Part shown: piece after piece, positions 52,093 to 61,511 of the stretch
How the letters are laid out: every line of letters begins with the position of its first letter
Position numbering within the stretch: position 1 is the stretch's first letter
Notes under the pieces: model-generated
The model's input: the letters and a program-made list of their open reading frames with translations, nothing else
Told to the model about the DNA's origin: nothing
Database searches by the model: none
Program-made: the position numbers and the translations under genes
Assembly (NCBI GenBank): GCA_016204605.1
Contig: JACQKK010000032.1
Location: 1-64,000 of the forward strand
Length of the DNA stretch: 64,000 bases
Reading direction: 5' to 3'
From: Candidatus Lambdaproteobacteria bacterium
GTDB taxonomy: Bacteria; SAR324; JACQKK01

Positions 52093-52821
52093 TCAGGGCG
52101 CGCCGCCGCCCCCCGGATCGAAGGTGGGGCCGCGCCAGCCGACGTCGTGCACCTCGCGCCGGGCAGCCTCGAGGGATTTGACCTGGCCGAGCCCCTGGGC
52201 CTGGAGCAGCTCCCGCTCCGTATCGAGATAGCCGCGCAGGAGCAGGGCCACGCCCCGGTAGAAGGCGGCGCCCTCGGCCCCCTCGACGTCCTGACAGCAG
52301 GTGGGCACCCACACCAGCAGATGCTGGCCGACGAATTCGACCTGCAGGGCCAGCCAGCGGGCCTCGGCCTGGGTGCCCAGGGCCTCGGCCTGGCGCTCGA
52401 CCAGCCAGCGCATTACGTCCAGCTCGAAGGCGAGATGGTCCTCCGGCTCCGCGGAGGCCGCCTCGTCACGGGCGAGGCCGATCCGGGCGAGGAACCGCCG
52501 CACCTGCACCAGCGGCGCGCGGAACAGGTGCCCGGTGAGATAGTACGACTCGTACGGCTGCACCGCCGGGTGGAACGGGTCGAGGAACAGCCGGAAGAAC
52601 TCCTCGGCCGGGGCATCGTCGGGGCCGGCTGCGAGGGCCGCCTGCAATTCGCGCCAGCCCTCGCCCATCAGCGGATGCACCAGGGCGCCGCTCCGCACCC
52701 GGTCGGCGATGCCCTGCCGGAGCTGCCCGATCTGCCCGGCCGAGGGCTCGCGGGCGAGCAGCCCCGCCAGCAGGCGGTAGTGCTCCAGCCGGGCCCGCGT
52801 CAGTTCCGCATCGTCGAGCAT
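52093..52821 (-). CDS. TorD/DmsD-family molybdoenzyme chaperone
   Basis: A 242-residue all-helical chaperone of the TorD/DmsD/NarJ type. EFFRLFLDPFHPAVQPYESY and EPEDHLAFELDVMRWLVE are the family signatures. Such proteins hold the Tat signal or apo-form of a molybdopterin enzyme until the cofactor is inserted, so this one most likely serves the FdhA catalytic subunit encoded upstream on the same strand. It starts 6 bp after the preceding unknown gene, indicating co-translation. The C-terminal Gly/Pro tail is unusual. Confidence 0.9.
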   Translation of the reverse strand: MLDDAELTRARLEHYRLLAGLLAREPSAGQIGQLRQGIADRVRSGALVHPLMGEGWRELQAALAAGPDDAPAEEFFRLFLDPFHPAVQPYESYYLTGHLFRAPLVQVRRFLARIGLARDEAASAEPEDHLAFELDVMRWLVERQAEALGTQAEARWLALQVEFVGQHLLVWVPTCCQDVEGAEGAAFYRGVALLLRGYLDTERELLQAQGLGQVKSLEAARREVHDVGWRGPTFDPGGGGAP

Positions 52822-52827
52822 CGCCGC

Positions 52828-53283
52828 TCACTCCATGTGTTCGATTTCGCCCGCGGCCTCTTCGAACAACTGCTCGAGCGCCGCCGCCACGAACGCCTTG
52901 TAGTCGGGGGTGTCCTCGATGGGGAGGTCGTTGCGGGCGCGGCGCTGGTCGCTTTCCTCCCGCAGCGCGGCGCGCACGGCCGCTTCCATGCGGCCGAACG
53001 GATGGGGCGCGCCCGGCGGATCGGGCGGGAGCACGTGCTGTCTCCAGTGGGCGCGCCAGAGGCCGTCGTAGAGCCCGCGCTCGGGGAACTCGCCGAGCTC
53101 CGCCAGCGCCGCCGCGGGTGTGCGCGCGCCCCCTGCGACCAGTCCTTCATACTGCCGCCACTTGTCGAGGGCAACCTGGCGTACGAACGCGTCAAGGGCG
53201 GCGTCCATGAACTGCGACTCGCGATGGCGGCCGCCGCCGCCGCGCTTGCGGTCGCGACCCCGTCCTTTCCTGGTTTCGCTCAT
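52828..53283 (-). CDS. Basic protein of unknown function in the FDH operon
   Basis: A 151-residue soluble protein with a highly basic, Gly/Arg-rich N-terminus (ETRKGRGRDRKRGGGG) followed by a helical body (SQFMDAALDAFVRQVALDKW, EDTPDYKAFVAAALEQLFEE). No family was recognised. It lies between the multi-ferredoxin gene (63 bp) and torD (6 bp), so it is probably an accessory factor for FDH maturation. The charged tail suggests binding to an acidic protein or nucleic acid (inference). Confidence 0.65.
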   Translation of the reverse strand: MSETRKGRGRDRKRGGGGRHRESQFMDAALDAFVRQVALDKWRQYEGLVAGGARTPAAALAELGEFPERGLYDGLWRAHWRQHVLPPDPPGAPHPFGRMEAAVRAALREESDQRRARNDLPIEDTPDYKAFVAAALEQLFEEAAGEIEHME

Positions 53284-53346
53284 GGCGAGCCTTTCGGGAG
53301 AAACCCCCGGCGCTGTGGTCGCCAGCGCAGTGGTCTCATGGCGCCG

Positions 53347-55344
53347 TCAGGGCCTCCAGCCCGTGCCCACCTCGAGCATGGCCGCCGCCGCGCGGCAGTC
53401 GGGGCACATCCGCAGCAGGCGCCGCCGGTCGCCCCTGAACGCCTCAGGCCCGGCACCCCCCGCGAACAGGGTCGCCTCGACGCGCTCGAGGGAGCGCCGG
53501 TTGCCGAACGGCTTGCCGCACCGGGCGCAGGCCACGCTCTCGTCCTGCGCGACCGTCTGCGGTTCGAGGGCCGCGCGTTCGAGGTAGAGCTCCTGGCGCA
53601 GGGTGATGACCCGCTCCGGGCAGACCTGCTCGCACAGGCCACAGCCGATGCAGGTCAGGTGGCTGAAGGTCAGGCTCTGTGTGCCGGTGTCGAACACGAA
53701 GGCGTGGGTGGGGCAGACGTTGACGCAGGAGCGGCAGAGCGTGCAGCCCTGCTCCTCGACCTCCGCAAAGGCATAGGGCTGCCCCCGCTCGATGCGCACC
53801 CCGCCGGGCTCGCGTCCCGTGGCCGCGATCAGCGCCCGGATCGATTCGGCCACGCTCTCCCGGCTGGAGGCCGGGCTGAACCAGCGGCCGTCGTAGCGCA
53901 CCGGCGCGGGCGCGAGCCCATCGGCGAGCCCGCGCAGCGCGTCCAGGGCACCCCGTTCCTCCCCGCTGGCCGCGGTCACCAGGCGCTGCCGGCCTGCGCC
54001 CAGCCCGAAGGCATCCAGGATGGCGCCGGTCAGGCGGAGCTTGCCCAGCAGCAGCTCGCGCTCGCCATGGGGACACGCCTCGCAGCCGAGCAGGGCCACG
54101 CCCGCGCTCCCCAGCCGGAACGCCCCGAGCAGCTCCGCCTCCGAGACGAACCGCAGGCACGGCACCTCGACCGGAAGCACGGCGGCAGGGTAGGCGCTCC
54201 CCTCGGCGGCCGCCCGTTCCAGCACGCGGCGCCCCTGCTCCCCGCAGTGGAACACGGTGAGTGGCGGGCCGCTCTCGCCCGCGGCCCCGCGGTTGGCCAA
54301 GAGCGCGCCCAGTTGGCCGGCCAGCCCCGGCCGGGTCGGCCCGGTGAACTGGAGCGCCGAGGTGGGGCACGCCGCCACGCAGGCCCCGCACCCCTCGCAG
54401 GTCAGGTGATCCACGCGGATGCGCAGCGGGTTATCCTCCTGCCGCGCCACGGCGCCATAGGGGCAGTAATGGATGCAGAGCCCGCACGCCTCGTGTCCGG
54501 CCGCCCCGCCCGCGCAGATGGATTCCGTGTACGCGACGTGCTCCGGCTTCGAGAATGCGCCGATCAGATCGCGCACCCGGTCGGCGGCATCCGCACGGGA
54601 CGCCTCCGCCTCCGAGAGCAGGTGCAGCCCTGTGCGGCGCTTGAGCGGGGAGGGGGCGGCGGTCACCGTGACGACCTGGTCCGCCTCCAGTGTGCGCGCT
54701 GGGCCATCCGGCGCAGCAACCGGCACCGGCGCGGAGCCCGTTGCGGAGCTGGCCTTGCGCCAGGTGGCGTGGAAGGCCCCCAGCCGCCCCTCGACGCGTT
54801 CCAGGTGACCCCGCTCGACCTCGGCGGCCGGAGGCAGCACCGCGTCCCCCGGAACCTCATCGAGCAGGAGGGTCAGCCGGGAGGAGCCGGCCAGCTGCGC
54901 CGCCAGCGCGAGTCCGCCGGCACCCTCGCTGTGCAGCAGCACCCGATCGTCCACCGCCAGGTGATTCTCCGGCGGGACGACGCCGGCCTCGGCAGCCCGC
55001 TGGGCGGCCGCGATCAGGCGCCGCGCCTTGGCGCTTGCCGCCGCGGGATCGGGATGCACCCGATAGCTGAGCGCGCGCAGGTCCAGCTCGCACGCCGGCG
55101 GCAGGGCCACGGTCGCGGTCAGGTCGCCGCCGGCGTCCCCGGGGAGGCTGCAGCAGCAGAGCAGCACGCGCTCGATCCTGCGGGTCGCCGCATCCGCGGC
55201 GAACGCCGGCAGGGCCTCCGGCCCCTCGGCCACGCGCACCAGCGTCGCCTCGGACCCGGCCAGCCCCGGCTCGACCGGGAGCGTACCCCGGCAGGTGCAG
55301 AGGAACACCCCCCAGCGCGGTTGCAAGCCCGGGTTCCTGGCCAT
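53347..55344 (-). CDS. Multi-cluster ferredoxin with MvhD-like domain (HdrA-type accessory protein)
   Basis: A 665-residue iron-sulfur protein. Residues ~285-330 hold two 4Fe-4S motifs (CGLCIHYCPYGA, CEGCGACVAACPTSAL), residues ~545-600 two more (CTLCRSCVNVCPTHAF, CIGCGLCEQVCPE). Between them is an MvhD/FlpD-like stretch with VEVPCLRFVSEAELLGAF and LLGCEACPHGE. The N-terminal part has Cys-rich FLCTCRG and LLCCCSLPG, recalling HdrA. The end has a Cys4 zinc-ribbon-like motif (CARCGKPF...CPDC). It probably carries electrons between FDH and another partner; genes like this accompany FDH operons. No flavin-binding motif is evident. Confidence 0.85.
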   Translation of the reverse strand: MARNPGLQPRWGVFLCTCRGTLPVEPGLAGSEATLVRVAEGPEALPAFAADAATRRIERVLLCCCSLPGDAGGDLTATVALPPACELDLRALSYRVHPDPAAASAKARRLIAAAQRAAEAGVVPPENHLAVDDRVLLHSEGAGGLALAAQLAGSSRLTLLLDEVPGDAVLPPAAEVERGHLERVEGRLGAFHATWRKASSATGSAPVPVAAPDGPARTLEADQVVTVTAAPSPLKRRTGLHLLSEAEASRADAADRVRDLIGAFSKPEHVAYTESICAGGAAGHEACGLCIHYCPYGAVARQEDNPLRIRVDHLTCEGCGACVAACPTSALQFTGPTRPGLAGQLGALLANRGAAGESGPPLTVFHCGEQGRRVLERAAAEGSAYPAAVLPVEVPCLRFVSEAELLGAFRLGSAGVALLGCEACPHGERELLLGKLRLTGAILDAFGLGAGRQRLVTAASGEERGALDALRGLADGLAPAPVRYDGRWFSPASSRESVAESIRALIAATGREPGGVRIERGQPYAFAEVEEQGCTLCRSCVNVCPTHAFVFDTGTQSLTFSHLTCIGCGLCEQVCPERVITLRQELYLERAALEPQTVAQDESVACARCGKPFGNRRSLERVEATLFAGGAGPEAFRGDRRRLLRMCPDCRAAAAMLEVGTGWRP

Positions 55345-55392
55345 AGGTGTCGTCGCCGTGGTGGGCGGTGCAAGAGAGCCCTGCGGGCGAAG

Positions 55393-56667
55393 CTAGGGCG
55401 TATCATACCGGATGTCGAAGGTGCCGTCTCCCCTGCCCTTGCCGGTGAGCACGGCGTTTGCGCTGGCGGAGATCAGCACCAGCTCGGGCCGGCCATCGTG
55501 GTCGAGATCCGCTTGGTACAGGGTGATGATGTCGTGGCCGGTGGTTTCGGGCGGCAGAGCCCGGAATCCGCCGCGCCCGTCGCCCAGCAGCACGGTGAGC
55601 GTGCGGGAGGTGCGGGTGGAAGCGGCCAGATCCGGGATGCCGTCGCCGTTGAAGTCGCCCGCCACCAGCCCGTGCGGATTGGTGCCCAGCGGGTAGCGGG
55701 GCCCCGGAACCCAGCCGCCCTGGCCATCGCCCCGGAGGATTTCCACCGCCCCCTCGCCCGCCACGATGACCGCCAGATCGAGGCGCCCGTCGCCGTTCCA
55801 GTCGCCGTAGGCCCGGTAGTGCGGCTGGCGCCCCACCCCGATGGTCCGGACGGGCTCGAAGGTGCCGTCGCGCTTGCCCAGGTACACGTGCAGCCGGTTT
55901 TCGATCAGGCTGCCCACCACCAGGTCCGGCAGACGATCCCCGTTCAGATCGACCTGTTCCAGGATATGCGGGGCCTCGCCGACGGCCAGGGTGCCCGCCC
56001 GGACGAACGTGCCGTTCCCGCCGTTCCGCAGCAGGACGATGCGACGTTCGAGGGTCTCCAGCGCCGCCAGGTCGGGCCGGCCGTCGTGGTCGAAATCGAG
56101 CGCGACGGCGGAGGTGGCGGCACGGACGCCCGCGATGTCGCGGCGACCCGAGAAGCCGCCCTGGCCATCGCCGTGGTAGAGGCTGAGGCTGTCGGAGCCC
56201 GTGTTGGTGACCACCAGGTCCGGCCGTCCATCGCCATCGACGTCGGCGACGTCGATCCAGTTGGGTCCGATCGCCGTGGGATACCGGCGGATGGAAAGAA
56301 ACCCGCCCCGGCCGTCACCGAGCAGCACCGTGACCTGCCGCGAGGAGGCGTTCGGGATCGCCAGATCCAGATGACCATCGCGATTGAAGTCGGCGCCGAC
56401 GACATGGTGCGGGAAGCCGCCGACCTCCCAGGGCCCCGCCGCCACCTCCATGGCGGCGGGCACGCCATGCGCTCCCGACGCGGCCATGGGCCCAGCGGCG
56501 GAAAACGGGCTGGCGGAGGTCGGGGGGGCGGAGGAGGGTGCAGAGGTGGATTCGGCGGGCAGCTTGGCGGGTGCGACCAGCAGCCAAAGCACCGCCACCC
56601 CAGCCCCCCGTGCCGTGACCCTCATGGACGCTCGCGTTTTCGGGCGTGCTCCCGGGCGCCGGCGCAT
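55393..56667 (-). CDS. Secreted FG-GAP/VCBS beta-propeller protein
   Basis: A 424-residue protein (or 410 from ATG 56625) with a probable signal peptide (VAVLWLLVAPAKLPAES). The body contains seven Ca2+-binding-type repeats on the pattern D-x-N/D-x-D-G-x-x-D: DFNRDGHLD, DVDGDGRPD, DFDHDGRPD, DLNGDRLPD, DWNGDGRLD, DFNGDGIPD, DLDHDGRPE, that is, a seven-bladed propeller. Such proteins usually bind carbohydrates or surfaces. Its position between nrfD and the multi-ferredoxin gene, same strand and with short gaps (48 bp and ~90 bp), is odd for an FDH operon. Confidence 0.82.
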   Translation of the reverse strand: MRRRPGARPKTRASMRVTARGAGVAVLWLLVAPAKLPAESTSAPSSAPPTSASPFSAAGPMAASGAHGVPAAMEVAAGPWEVGGFPHHVVGADFNRDGHLDLAIPNASSRQVTVLLGDGRGGFLSIRRYPTAIGPNWIDVADVDGDGRPDLVVTNTGSDSLSLYHGDGQGGFSGRRDIAGVRAATSAVALDFDHDGRPDLAALETLERRIVLLRNGGNGTFVRAGTLAVGEAPHILEQVDLNGDRLPDLVVGSLIENRLHVYLGKRDGTFEPVRTIGVGRQPHYRAYGDWNGDGRLDLAVIVAGEGAVEILRGDGQGGWVPGPRYPLGTNPHGLVAGDFNGDGIPDLAASTRTSRTLTVLLGDGRGGFRALPPETTGHDIITLYQADLDHDGRPELVLISASANAVLTGKGRGDGTFDIRYDTP

Positions 56668-56757
56668 CCCGACCCCTCGGCCTGCCCCCCCGGTGCCGGG
56701 CGGGAGGTCGGGATGCGCCAGTCCGGCGGCCCGGGGCGGATGAGCGGCGGCCCGGCC

Positions 56758-57741
56758 CTATCCGAAGAGGGCCGGGTTAAGCAGACCGGAGAGCGGTGGC
56801 ATGATGGGCTTGACCTCGCCGCCCCACACGATGATGAAGCGCAGCAGCAGCCCCCCGACGATCAGCAGCGCGAACTTGACGCCGGCAAGCTGTTCCTCCC
56901 AACGGCGCACGATCAGCTCCACCACGCCCAATACCAGCGGGATCAGAATACCCGCGCCGACCAGCCCCACCCAGAACCATACCGCCAACGGGCCGCGCAC
57001 CAGGTAATCGAACACCACCGCGCTCATGTTGACGCCCATTCTCGAGGGCGTCGCCGCAAGCGCCGAGAGATAGTTCAGGAAGAACGCCAGGATGAGAATC
57101 TCGATCAGCTCGAACACGAGCACCGCAACGGTGCCGGCCAGAATGATCTGGCCCATGCTCTGCTTGAGCTCCGCGACGGCCGGGAGATAGCGGTAAGTCA
57201 GGAGCAACAGCAGCCCTGCGACAGCTACGCCGGTGAGGACGCCGGAGTTGACGAATAGTACCGGCAGGACGGACCGGGGCCAGAAGGGCACCGTTTGCGA
57301 CCCGCTCAGCAGCATGGCGGTATTGATCGCGAACCAGATCGCGAATGGTATTCCGATGATCCCGATCACGCGGCGCACTTTCGGGTAGATTCCGAAGTAC
57401 CAAAGCGCCGCGTACACCACGATGAAAGGTCCGGAGAGGAGAAGCGCCCAGCCCCCAAACACCATCCACGAGCCGTAGTTGGAAAAATACCAGGGGAAGA
57501 ACACGCCCCGCCAGGGTCTGCCCAGATGGATCGCGATGAACAGACCGGCCAGCGCCCAGGCAGGAATGGCGGTGTAAGCGGCGAGCTTCGCCACCGTTGC
57601 ATAGCCTTTGGACTTCGCCTGCGCGAAATCGGCGCACACGGCGACGATGAACAGACCGGCCGCCAATCCTCCCAGGAACAGGTACAGCGGAACGAATCCG
57701 TAATCGCTCCACTTCGATTGCATCACGATGATGGGTGTCAT
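56758..57741 (-). CDS. NrfD/PsrC-family membrane quinone subunit
   Basis: A 327-residue integral membrane protein with about nine helices, of the NrfD/PsrC family that exchanges electrons with the quinone pool without heme. PLYLFLGGLAAGLFIVAV and IHLGRPWRGVFFPWYFSNYG are the family's characteristic blocks. AAAGGAG before the start codon at 57741 favours that start over the internal Met at 57723. It presumably anchors the FdhA-FdhB complex on the periplasmic side of the membrane. It is separated from fdhB by 243 bp without a gene. Confidence 0.92.
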   Translation of the reverse strand: MTPIIVMQSKWSDYGFVPLYLFLGGLAAGLFIVAVCADFAQAKSKGYATVAKLAAYTAIPAWALAGLFIAIHLGRPWRGVFFPWYFSNYGSWMVFGGWALLLSGPFIVVYAALWYFGIYPKVRRVIGIIGIPFAIWFAINTAMLLSGSQTVPFWPRSVLPVLFVNSGVLTGVAVAGLLLLLTYRYLPAVAELKQSMGQIILAGTVAVLVFELIEILILAFFLNYLSALAATPSRMGVNMSAVVFDYLVRGPLAVWFWVGLVGAGILIPLVLGVVELIVRRWEEQLAGVKFALLIVGGLLLRFIIVWGGEVKPIMPPLSGLLNPALFG

Positions 57742-57984
57742 GACCCGCTCCTTTGCAGGGGTCGAATCTCACGTCTCTCGCGGCGTACACCCTCCGGCCG
57801 ATGCTTCCCCAGGCTCAGGTCGTGCACGCCGATGTTCGCAGCAGTCGCCTCTCCTGGCGCCAGTCCCCGCCACTCGCCCCGTCAGGGGTGAGAGCGGCCC
57901 GCCCGGCGCCCGGCGCACATCCCCGGAGCTGGGCGGCGTGCCGGGATTTGGCGCGCGTGCGGCACGGGCCGCCCCGCCATGGCG

Positions 57985-58632
57985 TCACCCGGTCGGATAG
58001 GCCGTGCTCCAGCCCCAGTTGGATTCTCCGTAGCCACGGGTGGCCACGCGCTGACGCACCACTTTCTCCACCTCGACCGCATCGCCGGCCACCAGGGCCT
58101 TGGTGGCGCAGACCGAGGCGCACAGCGGCAGCTTGCCTTCCGCCACGCGGTTGGAGCCGTACATCAGGCGTTCCCGATCCGACAGCGGCTTTTCAGGCCC
58201 ACCCGCGCAGAACGTGCACTTGTCCATCACCCCGCGCTGGCCGAACGCCAGGCCGGAAGGATACTGCGGCACCCCGAAGGGGCAGGCATAGCCGCAGTAT
58301 CCGCAGCCGATGCAGGTCTCCTTGTTGACGTGGACGATCCCGTCGGCCCGGGTGAACAGCGCGTCCACCGGGCACACCGAGATGCAAGGAGCGTTGGTGC
58401 AGTGCATGCACGGAATCGGCACGTTGGTCTCGCCCGTCTGGCCCTCGTTCACCGTCACCACCCGGATGCGGGCAATGCCCATGGGCACGTTGTTTTCGTT
58501 CTTGCACGCCACCTCGCAGCCGCCGCATTCGATGCAGCGCTTGACGTCGACGTAGAACTTCATCCGCGCCGCCTGCGCCTTGGCCGGTGCCGCGCCGGCC
58601 GAAGGATCGGTAACCATCAATGGCTTGGCCAT
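57985..58632 (-). CDS. fdhB: Formate dehydrogenase iron-sulfur subunit
   Basis: A 215-residue FdnH/NrfC-type electron-transfer subunit with four 4Fe-4S motifs: CIECGGCEVACKNENNVPMG, CMHCTNAPCISVCPVDAL, CIGCGYCGYACPFGVPQY, and CTFCAGG...CASVCATKAL. It has no membrane anchor and an N-terminal extension of ~23 residues before MKFYVDVKRC. It is encoded 10 bp after fdhA, and AGGGGGG lies before the start. It carries electrons from FdhA to the NrfD-type subunit. Confidence 0.93.
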   Translation of the reverse strand: MAKPLMVTDPSAGAAPAKAQAARMKFYVDVKRCIECGGCEVACKNENNVPMGIARIRVVTVNEGQTGETNVPIPCMHCTNAPCISVCPVDALFTRADGIVHVNKETCIGCGYCGYACPFGVPQYPSGLAFGQRGVMDKCTFCAGGPEKPLSDRERLMYGSNRVAEGKLPLCASVCATKALVAGDAVEVEKVVRQRVATRGYGESNWGWSTAYPTG

Positions 58633-58642
58633 GGTGCCCCCC

Positions 58643-61444
58643 TCATGCCTTCACGATACGACACAGCCCACCCTTGGTCTCCTGCATCTGGGTGATGCGG
58701 TCGTAGCCGTAGTTGGTGACGACGTTGGCCGATTCGCCGACCCCGAAAGGGATATGCCCCTCGGGAAACTTGGCGGCCAGGGACTTGCCTTCGAACGATC
58801 CTGCCCAGTGGAACGGGAGGAACACCATGTTCGGTGTCACGCGGCGGGAGACTCTGGCCTTGACCTTGACCCGGCTGGGCTTGTCATCCAGATCCTCCGG
58901 ACTTTCGATCCACATCCAGTCGCCGTGGCTGATGCCATACTTGGCGGCCATTTGCGGGTGTATCTCCGCGTACATCTCGGGCTGCAGCTCGACCAGCCAC
59001 CAGCAGTTGCGCTCGCTGTCGCCGTTCCCTTCGAACTCGACCTGCCGGCCGGAGTTGAGGATCACGGGATACTTCGCCGCCCAGTCGGCCTTCTGCAGGC
59101 TCTTGTAGAGCGTGGGCACCCGGTAGTGGTTCTTCACGTCGTCGTAGGTCGGCCACTTGACGATCAGGTCGGGCCGCGGGCTGTGGATCGGCTCGCGGTG
59201 CTTCGGCACCGGATCGTCCTTGAGGTTCCAGGCGTTGATGCGCGCCCGGCCGTTGCCCAAGGGGGCCAGCCCCTTGGCGAGGGCCTCGGCGATCGGCTTG
59301 CCGGTGAGGTCCGTACCGTACCCCGCCGCCGCATCGTAGCCGCCTTTGATGGAGCTGCCGACCGGAGCCGCGCCTTTGGCGGCGAGCATGGACTTGCCGT
59401 CCGGCGCCTCCTTGCCCCAGCGGGCGCGGAAGCCCAACCCGCCCTGGGCGACCGGGATGTCCATCCGGTAGAGGATGTGGCTGCCGGGGTGCTTGTCCGT
59501 CCAGCAGGGCCAGGGCAGGCCCCATTGCTCGCCCTTGACCGGCCCGGACTGGGCGATCTTGGTGCGGATGTCGAAGACGTGGGCCCACTCCTGCTGCCGC
59601 TTCATGCGGGCCACCGTCTGGCCGATCATGCCGATGGAGCGCATGCCGAGGCTCCATTCGGCTGCAATGTCTTCCACCAGCGTCTGGGGCGCCCAGGCCT
59701 TGTTCCGGTTCTTGGCGAACTCGGCCCCGAACCCCAGCCGCTTGGCGAAATCGACCATGATCTCCAGGTCGGTGCGGGCTTCGAAGACCGGCTTGACCAC
59801 CTCGTTGCGCCACTGCACGTCGCGGTTGGAGTTGGTGACCGAGCCCCGCTGCTCGTACGTGGTGGCCGCCGGAAGGACGTAGACCCCGTCCTGGCGGTCC
59901 GGCAGCACGGCGGTGTTGGGCACGAACGGATCGATGGTCACGACGAAGTCGGCCTTTTCCAGTCCCCGCTTCACGCGGTCCATCTGGGATTGGCTGCCCG
60001 TCGAGTGACCCCAGAAGATCACGCCGTGGAGATTGACCGATTGGCCGAGCTCCTTGGCGTCCATCAGGAAGCCCTCGTACCAGCGCGCCACCGTGAAGCC
60101 GGGCGACTCCATCATCTTCTTGTCCTTGAAGCGCGACTTGAGATAGTCGAGCTCCACCCCCCAGACGTTGGCCCAGTACTTGTGGGCGCCTTCGTCGATC
60201 CCGTAGTAGCCCGGCAGCGAATCGGAGGTGACGCCCAGATCCGTGGCGCCCTGGACGTTGTCGTGGCCGCGGAACACGTTGGTGCCCCCGCCCGGCCGCC
60301 CCATGTTGCCCAGCACGAGCTGCAGCACGCAGTAGCTGCGCACGATGGCGGTGCCGTTGCTGTGCTGCGTCCCGCCCATGGCCCAGATCACCGTGCCCGG
60401 GCGGTTCTCGGCCATGGTCTTGGCGAGCTGTCGGATCGTGGCTTCCGGCACGCCCGTGACATCGGCCACGGTGGCCACGTCGTACTTCTTCAGCTCCTCC
60501 TTGAGGAGATCGAACCCGTAGGTGCGCTCCTCGATCATCTTCTTGTCTTCCCAGCCGTTCTCGAGGATCACGTTGACCAGGCCATAGATCAGCGCGACGT
60601 CGGTGCCCTGGCGCAGGGCGACGTGCTGGTTGGCGAGCCCTGCTGTCTGGGTGAAGCGCGGGTCGGCCACGATCACCGGCGCGTGGTTGACCTCCTTGGC
60701 ATAGAGGATGTGCTGCATGGCGATCGGGTGCGAGGTGCACACGTTCTCCCCGATGATGAAGACACACTTGCTGTTCCTGATGTCGTTCATCGAGTTGGTC
60801 ATGGCCCCGTAGCCCCACACGTTCGCCAGCCCCGCCACGGTCGTCGAGTGGCAGATGCGCGCCTGGTGGTCGATGTTGTTCGACCCCCAGAACGTCGCGA
60901 ACTTGCGGATGGCGTAGGCAGTCTCGTTGCTGTGGTGCGCCGAGCCCAGGATCATCAGTGCATCGGGGCCATGCTTGGTGCGCAGCTCCTGCATCTTGGC
61001 CGAGATCTCGCCCATGGCCTGATCCCAGCTCAGCCGCTTCCACTTGCCGCCCTCGAGCTTCATGGGGTAGCGCAGTCGCTTCTCGCTGATGACGTGTTCG
61101 CGCGCAGCCGAGCCCTTGGAGCAGAGGCTGCCCTGGTTGATCGGGTGCTCGTACCAAGGCTCCTGGGAGATCCAGACGCCGTTCTGCACCTCGGCGATCA
61201 CGCCGCAACCGACCGCGCAGTTGCTGCAGATGGTCTTCACCTGCTCGACGGCCCCGCCCGCGGCCGGGGTCTCGGCGGCCTGCGCCTCCCGCACCAGCGC
61301 AGGCCCCAGGGTCAGTGCGCCCAGCCCCAGCCCCGCACCGCGCAGGAAACCGCGCCGGTCCAGCGAGGCGTTGAGGCCGCCCAAGGCAGGGGCCACGCTC
61401 CGCACGCTACCGCGATGGGTCGGGGAGATTCGTTTGAGCTTCAT
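58643..61444 (-). CDS. fdhA: Formate dehydrogenase catalytic subunit (Cys form)
   Basis: A 933-residue molybdopterin-bisPGD enzyme. The Tat signal is DRRGFLRGAG at residues 29-38, so the enzyme is exported folded. The N-terminal 4Fe-4S cluster uses Cys73, Cys76, Cys80 and Cys108 (TICSNCAVGCG...SLCSKGS). The Mo/W ligand is Cys198 in QARICHSTTVAGL with His199 next to it; many homologs have selenocysteine there. Later blocks GTQHSNGTAIVR and RPGGGTNVFRGHDNVQGATD are FDH-typical, as is WNLKDDPVPKHREPIHSPRP. It probably oxidises formate and feeds quinone through FdhB and the NrfD-type subunit; the metal (Mo or W) is not visible. Confidence 0.94.
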   Translation of the reverse strand: MKLKRISPTHRGSVRSVAPALGGLNASLDRRGFLRGAGLGLGALTLGPALVREAQAAETPAAGGAVEQVKTICSNCAVGCGVIAEVQNGVWISQEPWYEHPINQGSLCSKGSAAREHVISEKRLRYPMKLEGGKWKRLSWDQAMGEISAKMQELRTKHGPDALMILGSAHHSNETAYAIRKFATFWGSNNIDHQARICHSTTVAGLANVWGYGAMTNSMNDIRNSKCVFIIGENVCTSHPIAMQHILYAKEVNHAPVIVADPRFTQTAGLANQHVALRQGTDVALIYGLVNVILENGWEDKKMIEERTYGFDLLKEELKKYDVATVADVTGVPEATIRQLAKTMAENRPGTVIWAMGGTQHSNGTAIVRSYCVLQLVLGNMGRPGGGTNVFRGHDNVQGATDLGVTSDSLPGYYGIDEGAHKYWANVWGVELDYLKSRFKDKKMMESPGFTVARWYEGFLMDAKELGQSVNLHGVIFWGHSTGSQSQMDRVKRGLEKADFVVTIDPFVPNTAVLPDRQDGVYVLPAATTYEQRGSVTNSNRDVQWRNEVVKPVFEARTDLEIMVDFAKRLGFGAEFAKNRNKAWAPQTLVEDIAAEWSLGMRSIGMIGQTVARMKRQQEWAHVFDIRTKIAQSGPVKGEQWGLPWPCWTDKHPGSHILYRMDIPVAQGGLGFRARWGKEAPDGKSMLAAKGAAPVGSSIKGGYDAAAGYGTDLTGKPIAEALAKGLAPLGNGRARINAWNLKDDPVPKHREPIHSPRPDLIVKWPTYDDVKNHYRVPTLYKSLQKADWAAKYPVILNSGRQVEFEGNGDSERNCWWLVELQPEMYAEIHPQMAAKYGISHGDWMWIESPEDLDDKPSRVKVKARVSRRVTPNMVFLPFHWAGSFEGKSLAAKFPEGHIPFGVGESANVVTNYGYDRITQMQETKGGLCRIVKA

Positions 61445-61511
61445 GGTCTTGCCCCCTCTGGAAGGTCGGTTCCATCGAACGACGGGTCAACTCCGCCAGG
61501 TCGATCCGCCC

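Noticed and set aside
51991-57258. 1755-codon plus-strand open frame
   Set aside because: Antisense to the FDH accessory genes, with no recognisable domain and biased composition; a shadow.
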